Source: Spirochaetaceae bacterium (GTDB taxonomy: Bacteria > Spirochaetota > Spirochaetia > Treponematales > Rectinemataceae). Taken from it: 63,902 nt of DNA. A program made the translations under genes and the position numbers. Each line of letters begins with the position of its first letter. Within the stretch, counting starts at the first letter, position 1. The notes under the pieces are model-generated. The model was given only the letters and a program-made list of their open reading frames with translations, made no database searches and was not told where the DNA came from. The stretch lies in the NCBI GenBank assembly GCA_025358255.1, contig JANYKC010000013.1, forward strand, positions 1 through 63,902, in the 5' to 3' direction. Shown here piece after piece: positions 36,305-45,653 of this stretch.

Positions 36305-37843
36305 ATGATCACCATGAAGGACTACACCATCGTACGAACGGGGCACAGGCAAGGACTCACGGTAAGCGCCATGGCGGCGAAACTTGGCAAGGACCGCAAG
36401 ACCGTGAGAAAGTACCTGCGCATGGACAAGGACCAATTCATCCGGTATCTCGAGCGGATGGCGGAACGCGGCAAGGCCTACTCGGCCTACAAGGACGAGA
36501 TCCTCAAGATCTATGAGGAGCATGAAGGGCGGACGGTGTATGCCTCGTCCATCCACGACTACTTGAGCGAGAAATACGGGGAGCTTCCGGGCTCGGACCG
36601 GACCTTGCGGAACTACCTGACCTATCTCAAAGCCTCCGGCGCGATTGGGACGGAGCAAGGACGGGAGTATCGTCCGGTAGAGCCCCTGGACTACGGCAAG
36701 CAGGCCCAGATCGATTTTGGCATAGAGCCGACGAACATCGGCAAGACCTGGTTCGCTGCGATCGTGCTCTCGCGGAGCCGCTACCGCTACGTGGCGGCCC
36801 AATCCAGGCCCTTTACGACCGACGACGTGATCGGCCACCTGCTGGACGCCTTCGATTTCTTCGGCGGCATGCCAGAAGAACTTGTCCTGGACCAGGACCG
36901 GACGATGATCGTGGCGGAAAACCTTGGGGACCTCACTGCGACCAAGGCTTTCACCGATTTCGTCGCAGAGCAGGGTCTGCGGCTGCATGTCTGCCGCGCC
37001 GCCGATCCGGAATCGAAGGGGAAGGTCGAGAACGCGGTCAAATACGTCAAGACGAGCTTCTTCTCAAGCAGGAGCTTCGCGACCTTCGACGATCTCCAGG
37101 CGCTCATGAGGAAATGGCTCCTGAGGGCAAACGCAAAGCTGAGCCAGGCCACGGGCCTCATGCCGCTCGCGGATTTTGAAGCGCACGAAAAGCCGGCCCT
37201 GCGGCCGCAGCGGGCTTCCATATTCCGCCCTGGACAGGCCACGGACAATCGGGAAAGCCGCAAGGCGGACCAGAAGAGCCTCATCTCCGTCGCCGCGACG
37301 AGGTACTCGGTTCCAAGCGGCTACCGACTCAAGGAAGTGGCCATCGAGCGCAGGGACGGCCTTGTTCTCGTGTTTGACCCGACGACGGGCATCCAGATCG
37401 CGGCGCATCGCGAAGCCGCAAGGCCCGGAGGCACGGTTCTGGACAAGAGCCACTACCGCGATCGCGAGGGATCCCTGGAAGCGCTTCGCGCGCAGCTCGT
37501 CTCTGCGATGGCCGATCTCCCTGAATGGGCATGCTTCGTCGATGGCATCTATACCGAGTACCGGCGCTATTTCAGGGATCACGCCGTCCACCTTCGAAAG
37601 CTCCTTGAGAGGAAAATCGACAGGGAAAAGCTCACACAGGCCTTGAGGTTCTGCCTCGATAGGGGCCTTGCGAGCGCGCAGGAGCTCCTCGACGCCGTGG
37701 AGAGCATGACGCCGTTGGCCGTCCCCGCACCCTATAAAGGTGTGCATCAAGCAAGGGAACTCCCGACAGTCGCCACACGATCGGTAGGTGAGTACCAGCG
37801 ATTCCTTGATGCAGCCGCCGGTGCGCAGGGACGCAAAGAATGA
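36305..37843 (+). CDS. istA: IS21-family transposase IstA
   Basis: DDE recombinase of 512 residues. The N-terminal HTH (GLTVSAMAAKLGKDRKTVRKYL) is followed by a catalytic core with D in QIDFGIEP (about residue 140), D in LVLDQDRTMI (about 198) and E in ESKGKVENAVKYVK (about 240). It overlaps istB by 4 bases. The frame appears undamaged. Confidence 0.95.
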   Translation: MITMKDYTIVRTGHRQGLTVSAMAAKLGKDRKTVRKYLRMDKDQFIRYLERMAERGKAYSAYKDEILKIYEEHEGRTVYASSIHDYLSEKYGELPGSDRTLRNYLTYLKASGAIGTEQGREYRPVEPLDYGKQAQIDFGIEPTNIGKTWFAAIVLSRSRYRYVAAQSRPFTTDDVIGHLLDAFDFFGGMPEELVLDQDRTMIVAENLGDLTATKAFTDFVAEQGLRLHVCRAADPESKGKVENAVKYVKTSFFSSRSFATFDDLQALMRKWLLRANAKLSQATGLMPLADFEAHEKPALRPQRASIFRPGQATDNRESRKADQKSLISVAATRYSVPSGYRLKEVAIERRDGLVLVFDPTTGIQIAAHREAARPGGTVLDKSHYRDREGSLEALRAQLVSAMADLPEWACFVDGIYTEYRRYFRDHAVHLRKLLERKIDREKLTQALRFCLDRGLASAQELLDAVESMTPLAVPAPYKGVHQARELPTVATRSVGEYQRFLDAAAGAQGRKE

Positions 37844-38580
37844 GCGCCATCGCGGAATCCGAGCGCAAGCTTGAGTCCCTTCGCCTTCGTGGCGCTTCCT
37901 CGAAGCTTCCGGAGCTTTTAAAGCTCGCCGAGAGCAGTGGAATGACTTGCTTGGCCTTTCTCGAAAGCCTCGTGGACGTCGAGCTGCAGGATCGCGGCGA
38001 TCGGCGGCTCAAGCGCGGTCTCGCCATGGCCCATTTCCCCGTCGTAAAGCGGCTTGAGGATTTCAAGGTCGCTCGGGTGAGCGGGATCGCAAAGCGCGAC
38101 CTCTCTGAGCTCGCCGAGTGCTCCTGGATAGACCGGCACGAGAATCTGCTGCTTTTTGGGCCACCCGGGCTCGGAAAAACGCACCTAGCCATCGCCCTCG
38201 GCCATGTGGCCGTGCGAAAAGGCTATTCGGTCTGCTATGAGCGCATGACCTCGCTGATAAAGCTCCTGGTGCGGGCGGATGCTGCTCGCAGCGCCCAGTT
38301 CAGGCTGAGCCGGCTCGCGAAAGCCAACATGGTCATCATCGACGAGATCGGCTACACGCCAATCGAGCGCAGGGAAGCAAATCTGTTTTTCACATTCGTC
38401 TCGGATCTCTATGAAAGGGCATCAATCACCGTCACGAGCAACAAGGACTTGAACTCTTGGGCAGAACTCATGGGCGACGAGGTCATGACCGCTGCGCTGC
38501 TGGACCGTCTCATGCATCATTCGAAGATATTTTCCCTCTCGGGGGAGTCGTATCGCATCACGTCAAAGAAGGAGGAATAA
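37840..38580 (+). CDS. istB: IS21-family helper ATPase IstB
   Basis: AAA+ ATPase of 246 residues that helps IstA choose targets. Walker A GPPGLGKTHLA (about residues 107-117) and Walker B VIIDEIGYTPI are present, with the family end LLDRLMHHSKIFSLSGESYR. Intact, so with IstA the element may still be active. Confidence 0.95.
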   Translation: MSAIAESERKLESLRLRGASSKLPELLKLAESSGMTCLAFLESLVDVELQDRGDRRLKRGLAMAHFPVVKRLEDFKVARVSGIAKRDLSELAECSWIDRHENLLLFGPPGLGKTHLAIALGHVAVRKGYSVCYERMTSLIKLLVRADAARSAQFRLSRLAKANMVIIDEIGYTPIERREANLFFTFVSDLYERASITVTSNKDLNSWAELMGDEVMTAALLDRLMHHSKIFSLSGESYRITSKKEE

Positions 38581-38641
38581 CCCGTCGCAGGGTGGGGATT
38601 CTTATTTACCGAATAGTGGGGAAAACTACTTGCCATTTCCA

Positions 38642-39302
38642 TTTCGGCGTAGATGACGTTGAAATCCTTCCCTGCGGTTATCGCGGCCTCGACCACCCTG
38701 CGGGCCTCCTCGGGGCTCCAGCTGTCTCCGCCTGTGCCATCCGCGACAATCTTGACCTTGGCCGCATCGCGGGCCTTGAGCAGCGCGCCTGAGCGGCCGA
38801 GCTCGGCCGCTGAGCCCATCTGGCCGCGGATGAGGATCACATTGTAATTGGGGAGCTTCTGGCCCAGGAGCCAGTTCACCGCCGTGCTTCCCTCGGCGGC
38901 CATGTCGGAGACGAGGGCGGCGCGGAAGTTCGAGGTATCCGTCTGGATGAGGCGGTCGAAGAGGAAAACCGTCACTCCGGCGGTCTTCGCGGACTTGAGC
39001 ACGTTATCCCAGCCCGAGGCGTTCGCCGCGGAGATCAGCAGGTACTTCACGCCGTCGCGGATGTAGCCCTGGGCCGCCGCGATCTGCTCGCTGTTGTCGC
39101 CTGTGTTGGTCTGCTTCGCGTCATAGCCGTTCGCCTTCGAGAAAACGGTGTTCATGTCCTCGACGTTGGCCTGCCGGTAGCCGGATTCCTCGGGTGGCAA
39201 GTTCACGATGCCTACCTTGATCAAGGATTGGCCCGTCGCGAAGCCCACCATCGCCAGCGCGAGCAAGAGAACCGTCAAGACTGTCTTTGCCTTGAATGCC
39301 AT
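38642..39302 (-). pseudogene. Sugar ABC binding protein (RbsB/AraF-like), C-terminus cut by IS21
   Basis: N-terminal two thirds (about 220 residues) of a family 2 sugar-binding protein. A signal peptide (LALAMVGFATGQ) and the domain pattern LLISAANASGWDN and VFLFDRLIQTD are seen. The gene runs into the IS21 right end after the phrase NVIYAE, which in intact relatives continues with the residues that touch the sugar. The ribosome site GGAGG precedes the ATG at 39302. It lies divergent from the arabinose regulator and shares the same type of operator, so it likely was the arabinose receptor. Confidence 0.85.
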
Positions 39303-39505
39303 TCCGTACCTCCATCGATTCGAGACGACTACAGATCAGGTGGGCGGCAACGCCGCACATATGCCAAACTCGATTAAGTGCGTCGGCGGAGACAATTCCT
39401 GAGGCCCTCCCCTCCTTGCCCACTCAAACCCCGGCACGGACGCCCTGGGTTTGGGGCTCGCCTTCGGATTTCCTCCCTGTAGACGCTATGGCGGAACTGC
39501 CATTT

Positions 39506-39521
39506 ACGTGTACGTACACGT
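39506..39521. promoter_or_regulatory. 16-bp perfect palindrome, LacI-type operator
   Basis: ACGTGTACGTACACGT is its own reverse complement with a central CG-containing axis, as in LacI-family operators. It lies just downstream of the leftward promoter. A close relative occurs at 39958-39971. Confidence 0.75.
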
Positions 39522-39526
39522 TGATT

Positions 39527-39555
39527 GTTATCCATCCCTTTTTCCGTTTTGTCAA
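39527..39555 (-). promoter_or_regulatory. Leftward promoter of the sugar binding-protein gene
   Basis: On the minus strand TTGACA (39555-39550), a 17-base spacer and GATAAC (39532-39527). The palindromic operator follows immediately, and the leader to the start codon is about 215 bases. Confidence 0.7.
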
Positions 39556-39918
39556 CTTTTATTTTTATTCAGGTTTTATCTCCACTATCTTTAGGGATTT
39601 TGCCGCAGCCTATCGGTCCCACAGGCCTTGCCAGCTGCCGTGATGATTGTCAACTGCATCACGGCGGCAAGAAATGCTTGGGCTTGTCGCGGATGATCGC
39701 GCCGGCTTGGCCCTTTAATTCAGAATCCTGCATCCAGTGGCCCCTATTATTCCAACCCCCAAATATGCTTGATCGACGACGTGCTCGCCTTCCATTTATT
39801 TGGCATCAACCTGGCCTGCTGGCAATGCCTGCATCTCTCTTCAGCGGTCCCCGAGGCCCTGGCTCCGGCCGAATGGGCCGTCCAGGGATTAAACAGTGAA
39901 GACTCCCATTCTTTTGGG

Positions 39919-39971
39919 TTGACGGATGTCGGGGGGAGTGGTAAAAAGAAGATGTTTCGTGTACGTTAACG
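39919..39971 (+). promoter_or_regulatory. Promoter and operator of the LacI-family regulator
   Basis: TTGACG (39919-39924), a 17-base spacer and TAAAAA (39942-39947), then CGTGTACGTTAACG (39958-39971), which differs at two bases from the core of the 39506 palindrome. Autoregulation is likely. Confidence 0.65.
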
Positions 39972-40001
39972 GTCAATCCAAGCATGGCGACGGAAAGGTA
40001 A

Positions 40002-41081
40002 ATGCAAGAGAAGATCACCGTAAAGGAAATAGCCCGCCTCGCAGGAGTATCCATCGGCACAGTCGACCGTGTCCTCCACGACAGGGGAGGGGTCTCGGTG
40101 GAGACGAAGGAAAAGATCTGCGGGATCATAGCCTCACTCGGATACGAACCGAACATCCTCGCACGGCAGCTCTCGCTCAAGAAGACCTATACCTTCCGCG
40201 TCATAATGCCGCGGGCGGAGCAGGACTCGGGGTACTGGGAGCTCTGCCTCCAGGGGATCCGGCGCGCGGAGCTCGCCCTGGCCCTGTACGGCTGCGCCGT
40301 CCGTGTCGATGAGTTCGACCGTTACGACGAAGCCACGTACCGCAAGCTCCTCGAGGGAGTCATCGAGGATCCTTGCGACGGCCTCCTCTTCGCGCCAGTC
40401 ATGCACGAGATCCTCGGACCGGCGCTCGACCGACTGGGGCGGGAGGCCAAGGGGGGAAAGCCCGCCAACCCGACGCCCTATGTCTTCTTCGACGGAGACC
40501 TCGAGGAGGCTTCCCCCGTGGCCGTCGTGGCGCAGGACCCTTTCCGCGGCGGCTACCTCGCCGGACGCGTCATGTCCCTCCTTTCAACGGGCGCCGATAG
40601 GCTCCTGGCTCTCTCCGCCCACGCCGGGGACCGGCATATCGCGCAGCGCATCGATGGTTTCCGCTCCTTCTTCCGCGATCACGGACAGGTGCGGCGCATC
40701 GACGCGGTGGAATGCCCCGTGCTCGACAGGACTCAGGCGGGGAAAGGCGCGCTCGAGAAGGTCCTTGGCGATGCCCGGGACTTGGGAGGCATACTCGTGG
40801 CCAACTCCTCGGGACACCTCGTGGGCGACTGGCTCACCGCGAGGGGGCTCAAGTCCCGGCTCGCCATAGTCTCGTGGGACGCGGTCCCGGACAACATCCG
40901 TGCCCTCCGCTACGGCTCGATCGACTGCCTCGTGTCGCAGCGCCCGGCCGAGCAGGCGAGGGAAGCCCTCGAGCTCCTCTTCCGCACCGTGGTGCGGGGG
41001 GAGGACGCGCCGGCTTCGCGCCTTTCCGCGGATATACCGCTCGAACTGTTTTTCAAGGAGAACATCCCCCTGGGCGAATAG
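40002..41081 (+). CDS. LacI-family regulator of the arabinose locus
   Basis: A 359-residue repressor. The N-terminal HTH and hinge helix (ITVKEIARLAGVSIGTVDRV, residues 4-23) include the family pattern VSxxTVDRVLHDRGGVS. The effector domain is of the periplasmic-binding-protein fold. It starts 30 bases after its operator and is followed by araB and araA after about 60 bases. It is probably released by arabinose or a metabolite. Confidence 0.92.
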   Translation: MQEKITVKEIARLAGVSIGTVDRVLHDRGGVSVETKEKICGIIASLGYEPNILARQLSLKKTYTFRVIMPRAEQDSGYWELCLQGIRRAELALALYGCAVRVDEFDRYDEATYRKLLEGVIEDPCDGLLFAPVMHEILGPALDRLGREAKGGKPANPTPYVFFDGDLEEASPVAVVAQDPFRGGYLAGRVMSLLSTGADRLLALSAHAGDRHIAQRIDGFRSFFRDHGQVRRIDAVECPVLDRTQAGKGALEKVLGDARDLGGILVANSSGHLVGDWLTARGLKSRLAIVSWDAVPDNIRALRYGSIDCLVSQRPAEQAREALELLFRTVVRGEDAPASRLSADIPLELFFKENIPLGE

Positions 41082-41144
41082 ACTGATTGGCAGCGATTCG
41101 CGATGCCGCCTCCTTGGCGCTGGCTGTCGCGAGGAGGTTTCTTG

Positions 41145-42815
41145 GTGAATGGCAAGCAGGACCAGGACTACGTGATTGGCATCGATTTCGGCTCCGATTC
41201 CGTGCGCGCCCTCGTCGTGGACGCCGCCAACGGAGGGCAACGCGGCGCCGCGGTGAGCGCCTACCGGCGCTGGGCCAAGGGCGATTACTGCGACCCGCAG
41301 GCGAACCGCTTCCGCCAGCATCCTCTCGACTATATCGAGAGCCTCGAGGACTGCGTCGTCGCCGCGCTCTCGCAGGCTGGCGGCGAGGTCGCCCGTCGGG
41401 TACGGGGGATCACCGTCGACACCACCGGCTCCACGCCCTGCCTCGCCGACGAGTCAGGCTCGCCCCTCTCGCTGAAGCCTGAATTCTCGGACGATCCCGA
41501 CGCCATGTTCATGCTCTGGAAGGACCACACGGCCGTCGCCCAGGCCGAGCGCATCAACGCGCTCGCGAGGGGCTGGGGCGGAGTGGACTATACCATGTAC
41601 GAGGGCGGCATCTACTCCTCGGAGTGGTTCTGGGCGAAGGCGCTCCGCCTCGCCGAGAACCGCTCGGCGCCGATGAAGGCCGCGGTCACCATCATCGAGC
41701 ACTGCGACTGGATGCCCGCCCTCCTCTCAGGCGTCACGCGCGCCACATCGATCAGGCGGAGCCGCTGCGCCATGGGGCACAAGGCCATGTGGCATGCGTC
41801 CTGGGGTGGCTATCCGAGCGCGGCCTTCCTCGACCTCCTCGATCCGCGCCTCACGGAGCTCGCCGCGAGCCTGGGGACAGAGACCTACACCGCCGAGGAG
41901 GCCGTGGGAAGGCTTTGCCCCGAATGGGCCGGGCGCCTCGGCCTGTCCACGGACGTCGTCGTGGGTGCAGGCGCCTTCGATTGCCACATCGGCTCCGTCG
42001 GTGGCGACATCGAGCCCGGCACCCTCGTCAAGATCATGGGGACGAGCACCTGCGACATCATGATCGGCCCGAAACCGGCCGCGGGGCGCCCAGAGAAGCT
42101 CGTGGCGGGAATCTGCGGCCAGGTGGACGGCTCCGTCGTGCGGGGCATGATAGGCTACGAGGCAGGGCAATCGGCCTTCGGCGACTGCTTTGCCTGGTTC
42201 CGTCGGATCCTCGCATGGCCCGCCCGCGCCGGGCTGCTTGGCGCGGAGGTCGACGCCGCTGCCTTTGAGGACAGGATCCTCCCGGCCCTCGAGGCCGAGG
42301 CGGCGAAGATAAGCCCGACGCTGTCGGGCGTCGTCGCCCTCGACTGGCTGAACGGGCGCAGGACCCCTGACGCCGACCAGGCCCTCACGGGAGCGATAGC
42401 CGGCCTCAGCCTCGGGGTGGACGCCCCCTCGCTGTACCGCGCCCTCATCGAGGCCGCCGCCTTCGGGAGCAGGGCCATCGTGGAACGGTTGCGGGCAGAG
42501 GGACTCCCCGTCGAGCGCGTCGTGGCCCTGGGAGGAGTGGCGCGCAAAAGCCCCCTCGTCATGCAGATCACCGCGGACATCCTGGGCATGGACATCGCCG
42601 TCTCGTCGAGCGACCAGTCCTGCGCCTTGGGCGGCGCCATGTTCGCCGCGAGCGTCGCCGGCCTCTATCCAAGCGCCCTCGACGCGCAGAAGGCGATGCG
42701 CGCCCCGATCGAGCGCAGGTATTCGCCCGACCGCGGGCGCCACGCCGCCTACGACGCGATATACGTGAAGTACAAAGCCCTCGGCGCTTTCGCCGAGAAG
42801 GAGATGCACAGATGA
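41145..42815 (+). CDS. araB: L-ribulokinase
   Basis: FGGY-family kinase of 556 residues that phosphorylates L-ribulose with ATP. The N-terminal phosphate loop is GIDFGSDSVRALVVD; FVAGG-type C-terminal phrase ALGGVARKSPLVMQITADIL follows near 475. GTG at 41145 is chosen because GAGGAGG lies about 7 bases upstream; the frame is open to an ATG at 41103 without a site. It overlaps araA by 4 bases. Length agrees with AraB (about 560). Confidence 0.94.
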   Translation: MNGKQDQDYVIGIDFGSDSVRALVVDAANGGQRGAAVSAYRRWAKGDYCDPQANRFRQHPLDYIESLEDCVVAALSQAGGEVARRVRGITVDTTGSTPCLADESGSPLSLKPEFSDDPDAMFMLWKDHTAVAQAERINALARGWGGVDYTMYEGGIYSSEWFWAKALRLAENRSAPMKAAVTIIEHCDWMPALLSGVTRATSIRRSRCAMGHKAMWHASWGGYPSAAFLDLLDPRLTELAASLGTETYTAEEAVGRLCPEWAGRLGLSTDVVVGAGAFDCHIGSVGGDIEPGTLVKIMGTSTCDIMIGPKPAAGRPEKLVAGICGQVDGSVVRGMIGYEAGQSAFGDCFAWFRRILAWPARAGLLGAEVDAAAFEDRILPALEAEAAKISPTLSGVVALDWLNGRRTPDADQALTGAIAGLSLGVDAPSLYRALIEAAAFGSRAIVERLRAEGLPVERVVALGGVARKSPLVMQITADILGMDIAVSSSDQSCALGGAMFAASVAGLYPSALDAQKAMRAPIERRYSPDRGRHAAYDAIYVKYKALGAFAEKEMHR

Positions 42816-44296
42816 TCGACCTCAGGAAATATGCGTTCTGGTTCGTCGTCGGTTCCCAGGATCTCTACGGGAGCGAGGTCCTCAAGACCGTCGACGAGCA
42901 CTCGAAGAGGATGGTCCAGTCCCTCGATCCGAAGCTGCCCTGCGCCCTCGTCTGGAAGCCCGTCGTCCTCGGTCCCGACGAGATCCTCAAGACGGTCCGG
43001 GCAGCCAACGCGGACCCAGCCTGCGCCGGCATCATCACCTGGATGCACACCTTCAGCCCCTCGAAGATGTGGATAGCCGGACTCACCGAGCTGGGCCGCC
43101 CGCTGTGCCATCTCCACACCCAGTTCAACCGGGACATTCCCCTCGATTCGATCGACATGGATTTCATGAACCTGAACCAGTCGGCCCACGGCGACCGCGA
43201 GCACGGCTTCATCGGCGCACGACTCCGGATCCCGCGCAAGGTCGTGGTCGGCCACTGGGAGGACCCGGCCGTCATCGAGAGGCTCTCGGGATGGATGCGC
43301 GCCGCGGCGGCCTTCGCTGATGGCAAGGCGCTCAAGGTCGCCCGCTTCGGGGACAACATGCGCGAGGTCGCGGTCACCGAGGGCGACAAGGTCGAGGCCC
43401 AGATAAAGCTCGGCTGGTCGGTGAACGGCTTCGGCGTGGGCGACCTCGCCGAGTCCATCTCGAAGGTGGGCGATTCCGAGGTCGACAACCTCGTGGAAGC
43501 CTACGGGCGCGAGTACGAGGTGGCCCCCGAGGCGAGGACCGGAGAGGGCGCGGCGCGCGTGCGCGAGCAGGCGCGGATCGAGCTCGGCATGCGGGCTTTC
43601 CTGGAAGCCGGGGATTTCGGGGCCTACACGAACACCTTCCAGGACCTCCATGGCCTCAGCCAGCTGCCCGGCCTCGCAAGCCAGCGGCTCATGGCCGAAG
43701 GCTACGGCTTTGGCGCCGAAGGCGACTGGAAAACGGCCTGCCTCGTGCGCGCGATGAAGGTCATGGCCTCCGGCCTCGGTGGCGTGTCCTTCCTCGAGGA
43801 CTACACCTACAACCTCGACCCCGCGGGGCCTGCGGCCCTGAGCGCCCACATGCTCGAGATCTGCCCCTCCATCGCCGCCGGAAAGCCCCGTCTCGAGGTC
43901 CACCCCCTCGGCATCGGAGGGAAGGCCGACCCCGCCCGCCTCGTGTTCTGCGGCGAGAGCGGTCCGGCGATCAACGCGACCCTGGTCGACATGGGCGGCC
44001 GCATGCGCATGATCGTGAACGAGGTCGATGCGGTCGAACCCAAGCCCATGCCTAAGCTCCCCGTCGCCCGCGTGCTCTTGAAGCCCCGACCCGACCTTGC
44101 CCGCGCGGCGGAATGCTGGATCATCGCGGGCGGCGCCCACCACACGGGCTATTCCCGCGCCGTGAAGACCGAGTGGATGCGCGATTGGGCCGAGATGGCC
44201 GGCATCGAGTTCCTCCTCATCGACAGGAGGACCGAGCCCGACGAGCTCCGCAAGGAGATCCGCTGGAACGAGGTGGCCTACAGGCTGGGGCTCTGA
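42812..44296 (+). CDS. araA: L-arabinose isomerase
   Basis: Converts L-arabinose to L-ribulose using Mn2+. The 494-residue product has the family phrases FWFVVGSQDLYG, CAGIITWMHTFSPSKMWI and HTQFNRDIP, plus metal-binding Glu/His at E306-, E331-type positions (GYGFGAEGDWKTA and SFLEDYTYN) and the closing HHTGYSRAVKTE. Complete and undamaged. The start is coupled to araB. The expected next enzyme, AraD, survives only as a stub. Confidence 0.97.
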   Translation: MIDLRKYAFWFVVGSQDLYGSEVLKTVDEHSKRMVQSLDPKLPCALVWKPVVLGPDEILKTVRAANADPACAGIITWMHTFSPSKMWIAGLTELGRPLCHLHTQFNRDIPLDSIDMDFMNLNQSAHGDREHGFIGARLRIPRKVVVGHWEDPAVIERLSGWMRAAAAFADGKALKVARFGDNMREVAVTEGDKVEAQIKLGWSVNGFGVGDLAESISKVGDSEVDNLVEAYGREYEVAPEARTGEGAARVREQARIELGMRAFLEAGDFGAYTNTFQDLHGLSQLPGLASQRLMAEGYGFGAEGDWKTACLVRAMKVMASGLGGVSFLEDYTYNLDPAGPAALSAHMLEICPSIAAGKPRLEVHPLGIGGKADPARLVFCGESGPAINATLVDMGGRMRMIVNEVDAVEPKPMPKLPVARVLLKPRPDLARAAECWIIAGGAHHTGYSRAVKTEWMRDWAEMAGIEFLLIDRRTEPDELRKEIRWNEVAYRLGL

Positions 44297-44298
44297 CG

Positions 44299-44341
44299 AT
44301 GGGGAGGTATGATGGGCTCCGCGAGGAGGCTTTCCGCGCCA
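44299..44341 (+). pseudogene. araD stub, first ~14 codons
   Basis: After araA the sequence reads M-G-R-Y-D-G-L-R-E-E-A-F-R-A, which resembles the N terminus of L-ribulose-5-phosphate 4-epimerase (LREEAFRAN and similar). It then changes into the transposase-related segment. No catalytic region is left. The identification rests on position and a short match, so it is tentative. Confidence 0.5.
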
Positions 44342-45208
44342 TCTCCAAATCGACAGGCTCAAGCCGGCCATCCTCGTGGAGACCTTCCACGACAAGAAGC
44401 CCCTCCCCTGCCTGAACACGTTATGCGAAAGCATTTTGAGCGGAAGCACGGGCAAGGCGCTTGCTACGGACAGCGGGGCCCCATCCGGTCCTGACCTTCT
44501 CCTGGCGAAGCTCCTGGCGAAGGCCGGGACTCCCGCGCCCGAGATCATCGGCGTGGACGAAGTCTCGATCAGGAAGAGGCATGCCTAGCGGATCGTGGTT
44601 CGCGACCTCGATCGGAAGCGGCCGATCCGGTTCGGCGGGGACGACCGCTCCACGCTGGGCATGGACATGTTCCACGAATGGCTGGGGCCACGGAAGGCCC
44701 GAAAAATAAGGCTCGCCGTGATGGATATGCGGAATCCCTTCTCGATCTCGCTGGAGAAAGAGGGACACGCCCCGCAGGCGGCGATCCTCTTCGACATGTT
44801 CCACGCCATACGCTGCTCTCCAACGCCGAGAGCCTCACCACCGAGGGGCGCGCGTCATTGATGAAGCTATTCGCCGCCAACAAACGCCTGAGCACGGCCT
44901 ATCTCCTCAAGGAGTCCTTCGACAGTCTCTGGACGTACAGGAGAGAGGCGTGGATGCGCAAGTTCCTCGACAATTGGCGAGACTCGCTGAAGTGGCAGAG
45001 GCTGGGGCCTTTTGGAAAGTTCGCCGCCCTGGTCGAGCGCGACCGGGAAGGTCTTGCCGCTTGCTGCGGGCTTGCGGACAGACCTTCGCTCTGCTTCGTC
45101 GAGGGGCTCAACAACAGGAACAAGGTCATCCAACGCCGGGCATACGGCCTACGCGACGAGGAACACCTCAGGTTGAAGATCCTGACCACGATGATTTCGG
45201 ACACCTAA
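44342..45208 (+). pseudogene. Decayed ISL3-family transposase
   Basis: Recognisable pieces are EIIGVDEVSIRKRH (44537-44585), then LAVMDMRNPF and QAAILFDMFHAIR in the same frame. The last part (SLTTEGRASLMKLFAANKRL ... FVEGLNNRNKVIQRRAYGLRDEEHLRLKI) is in another frame to 45208. A TAG at 44586-44588 interrupts the first frame where relatives have tyrosine, and around 44815 a shift joins pieces with some 35 residues missing. The copy cannot make transposase. Terminal repeats were not recognised. Confidence 0.8.
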
Positions 45209-45653
45209 TCCCGAGAATTTCACCCACACGAAGACGCGAAGAGCCTCTTTTTCTTGGTGATCGGAAGCCTATTCCGCTAGGGCCTTGCCCATTTGCCTGC
45301 GGCGACGCCCCGCGCCAGAATAGTCCCGTCCCGGCTGATCGAGGCGAGGCTCCTCCCGTCGGGGCTGATGGCCATGCCGATCGCCATCTCCCCGCCTTGA
45401 GTCCCGCACAATCCCTCAATTGGATCGCATAACGCATGGCAACCCATCCCCTCGCGGGCGACAGGATACTCGTCTTCGAACCATCGCCCATGGAAACCAA
45501 GGATTGATCTCCAACAAGATCGATGTGCGAAACACCCAACTGGTTTCATCACGTCGTCCACTTGCCATCCTGGCCTTCATCCCCAGGCGCCGCGCCACGG
45601 CCGGTTGCCCGACCCGCGATTTCCATGCTAGTGTCGGACCGGAGGGCACCGCA
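45209..45653. other. Gap between the ISL3 remnant and thrH
   Basis: No intact gene. On the minus strand near 45290-45375 a short piece reads AISPDGRSLASISRDGTIL, like one WD40-type blade, without start or context; it may be a gene scrap. The thrH ribosome site GGAGGG is at the right end. Confidence 0.4.

Larger units (their letters stand above)
36209..38641 (+). mobile_element. Complete IS21-family insertion sequence
   Basis: A 2433-bp element bounded by TG (36209) and CA (38641). The ends form imperfect inverted repeats of about 50 bp: both begin TGGAAATGG followed by T/C-AAG, and both reach a common CCCCACCC about 45 bases in. It encodes IstA and IstB in overlapping frames. The flanks (CTCCCTC left, TTTCGGCG right) are not direct repeats, so the two sides probably were not joined by one simple insertion. 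Confidence 0.9.
39303..40001. other. Divergent intergenic region of the arabinose locus
   Basis: Contains a promoter and 16-bp palindrome for the leftward binding-protein gene and a promoter plus related site for the rightward LacI gene. A further 9-bp inverted repeat (39637-39645 with 39657-39665, 11-base loop) has no T-run. No gene is seen in 39560-39900; short open frames there resemble no family. Confidence 0.6.

Noticed and set aside
39525..39969. Overlapping short open frames between the arabinose receptor and regulator.
   Set aside because: No ribosome sites, unlike any family, and they cover promoters and operators.
45277..45561. A minus-strand frame with one WD40-like phrase.
   Set aside because: Only one repeat, no start or neighbours; kept as a note in the gap entry only.
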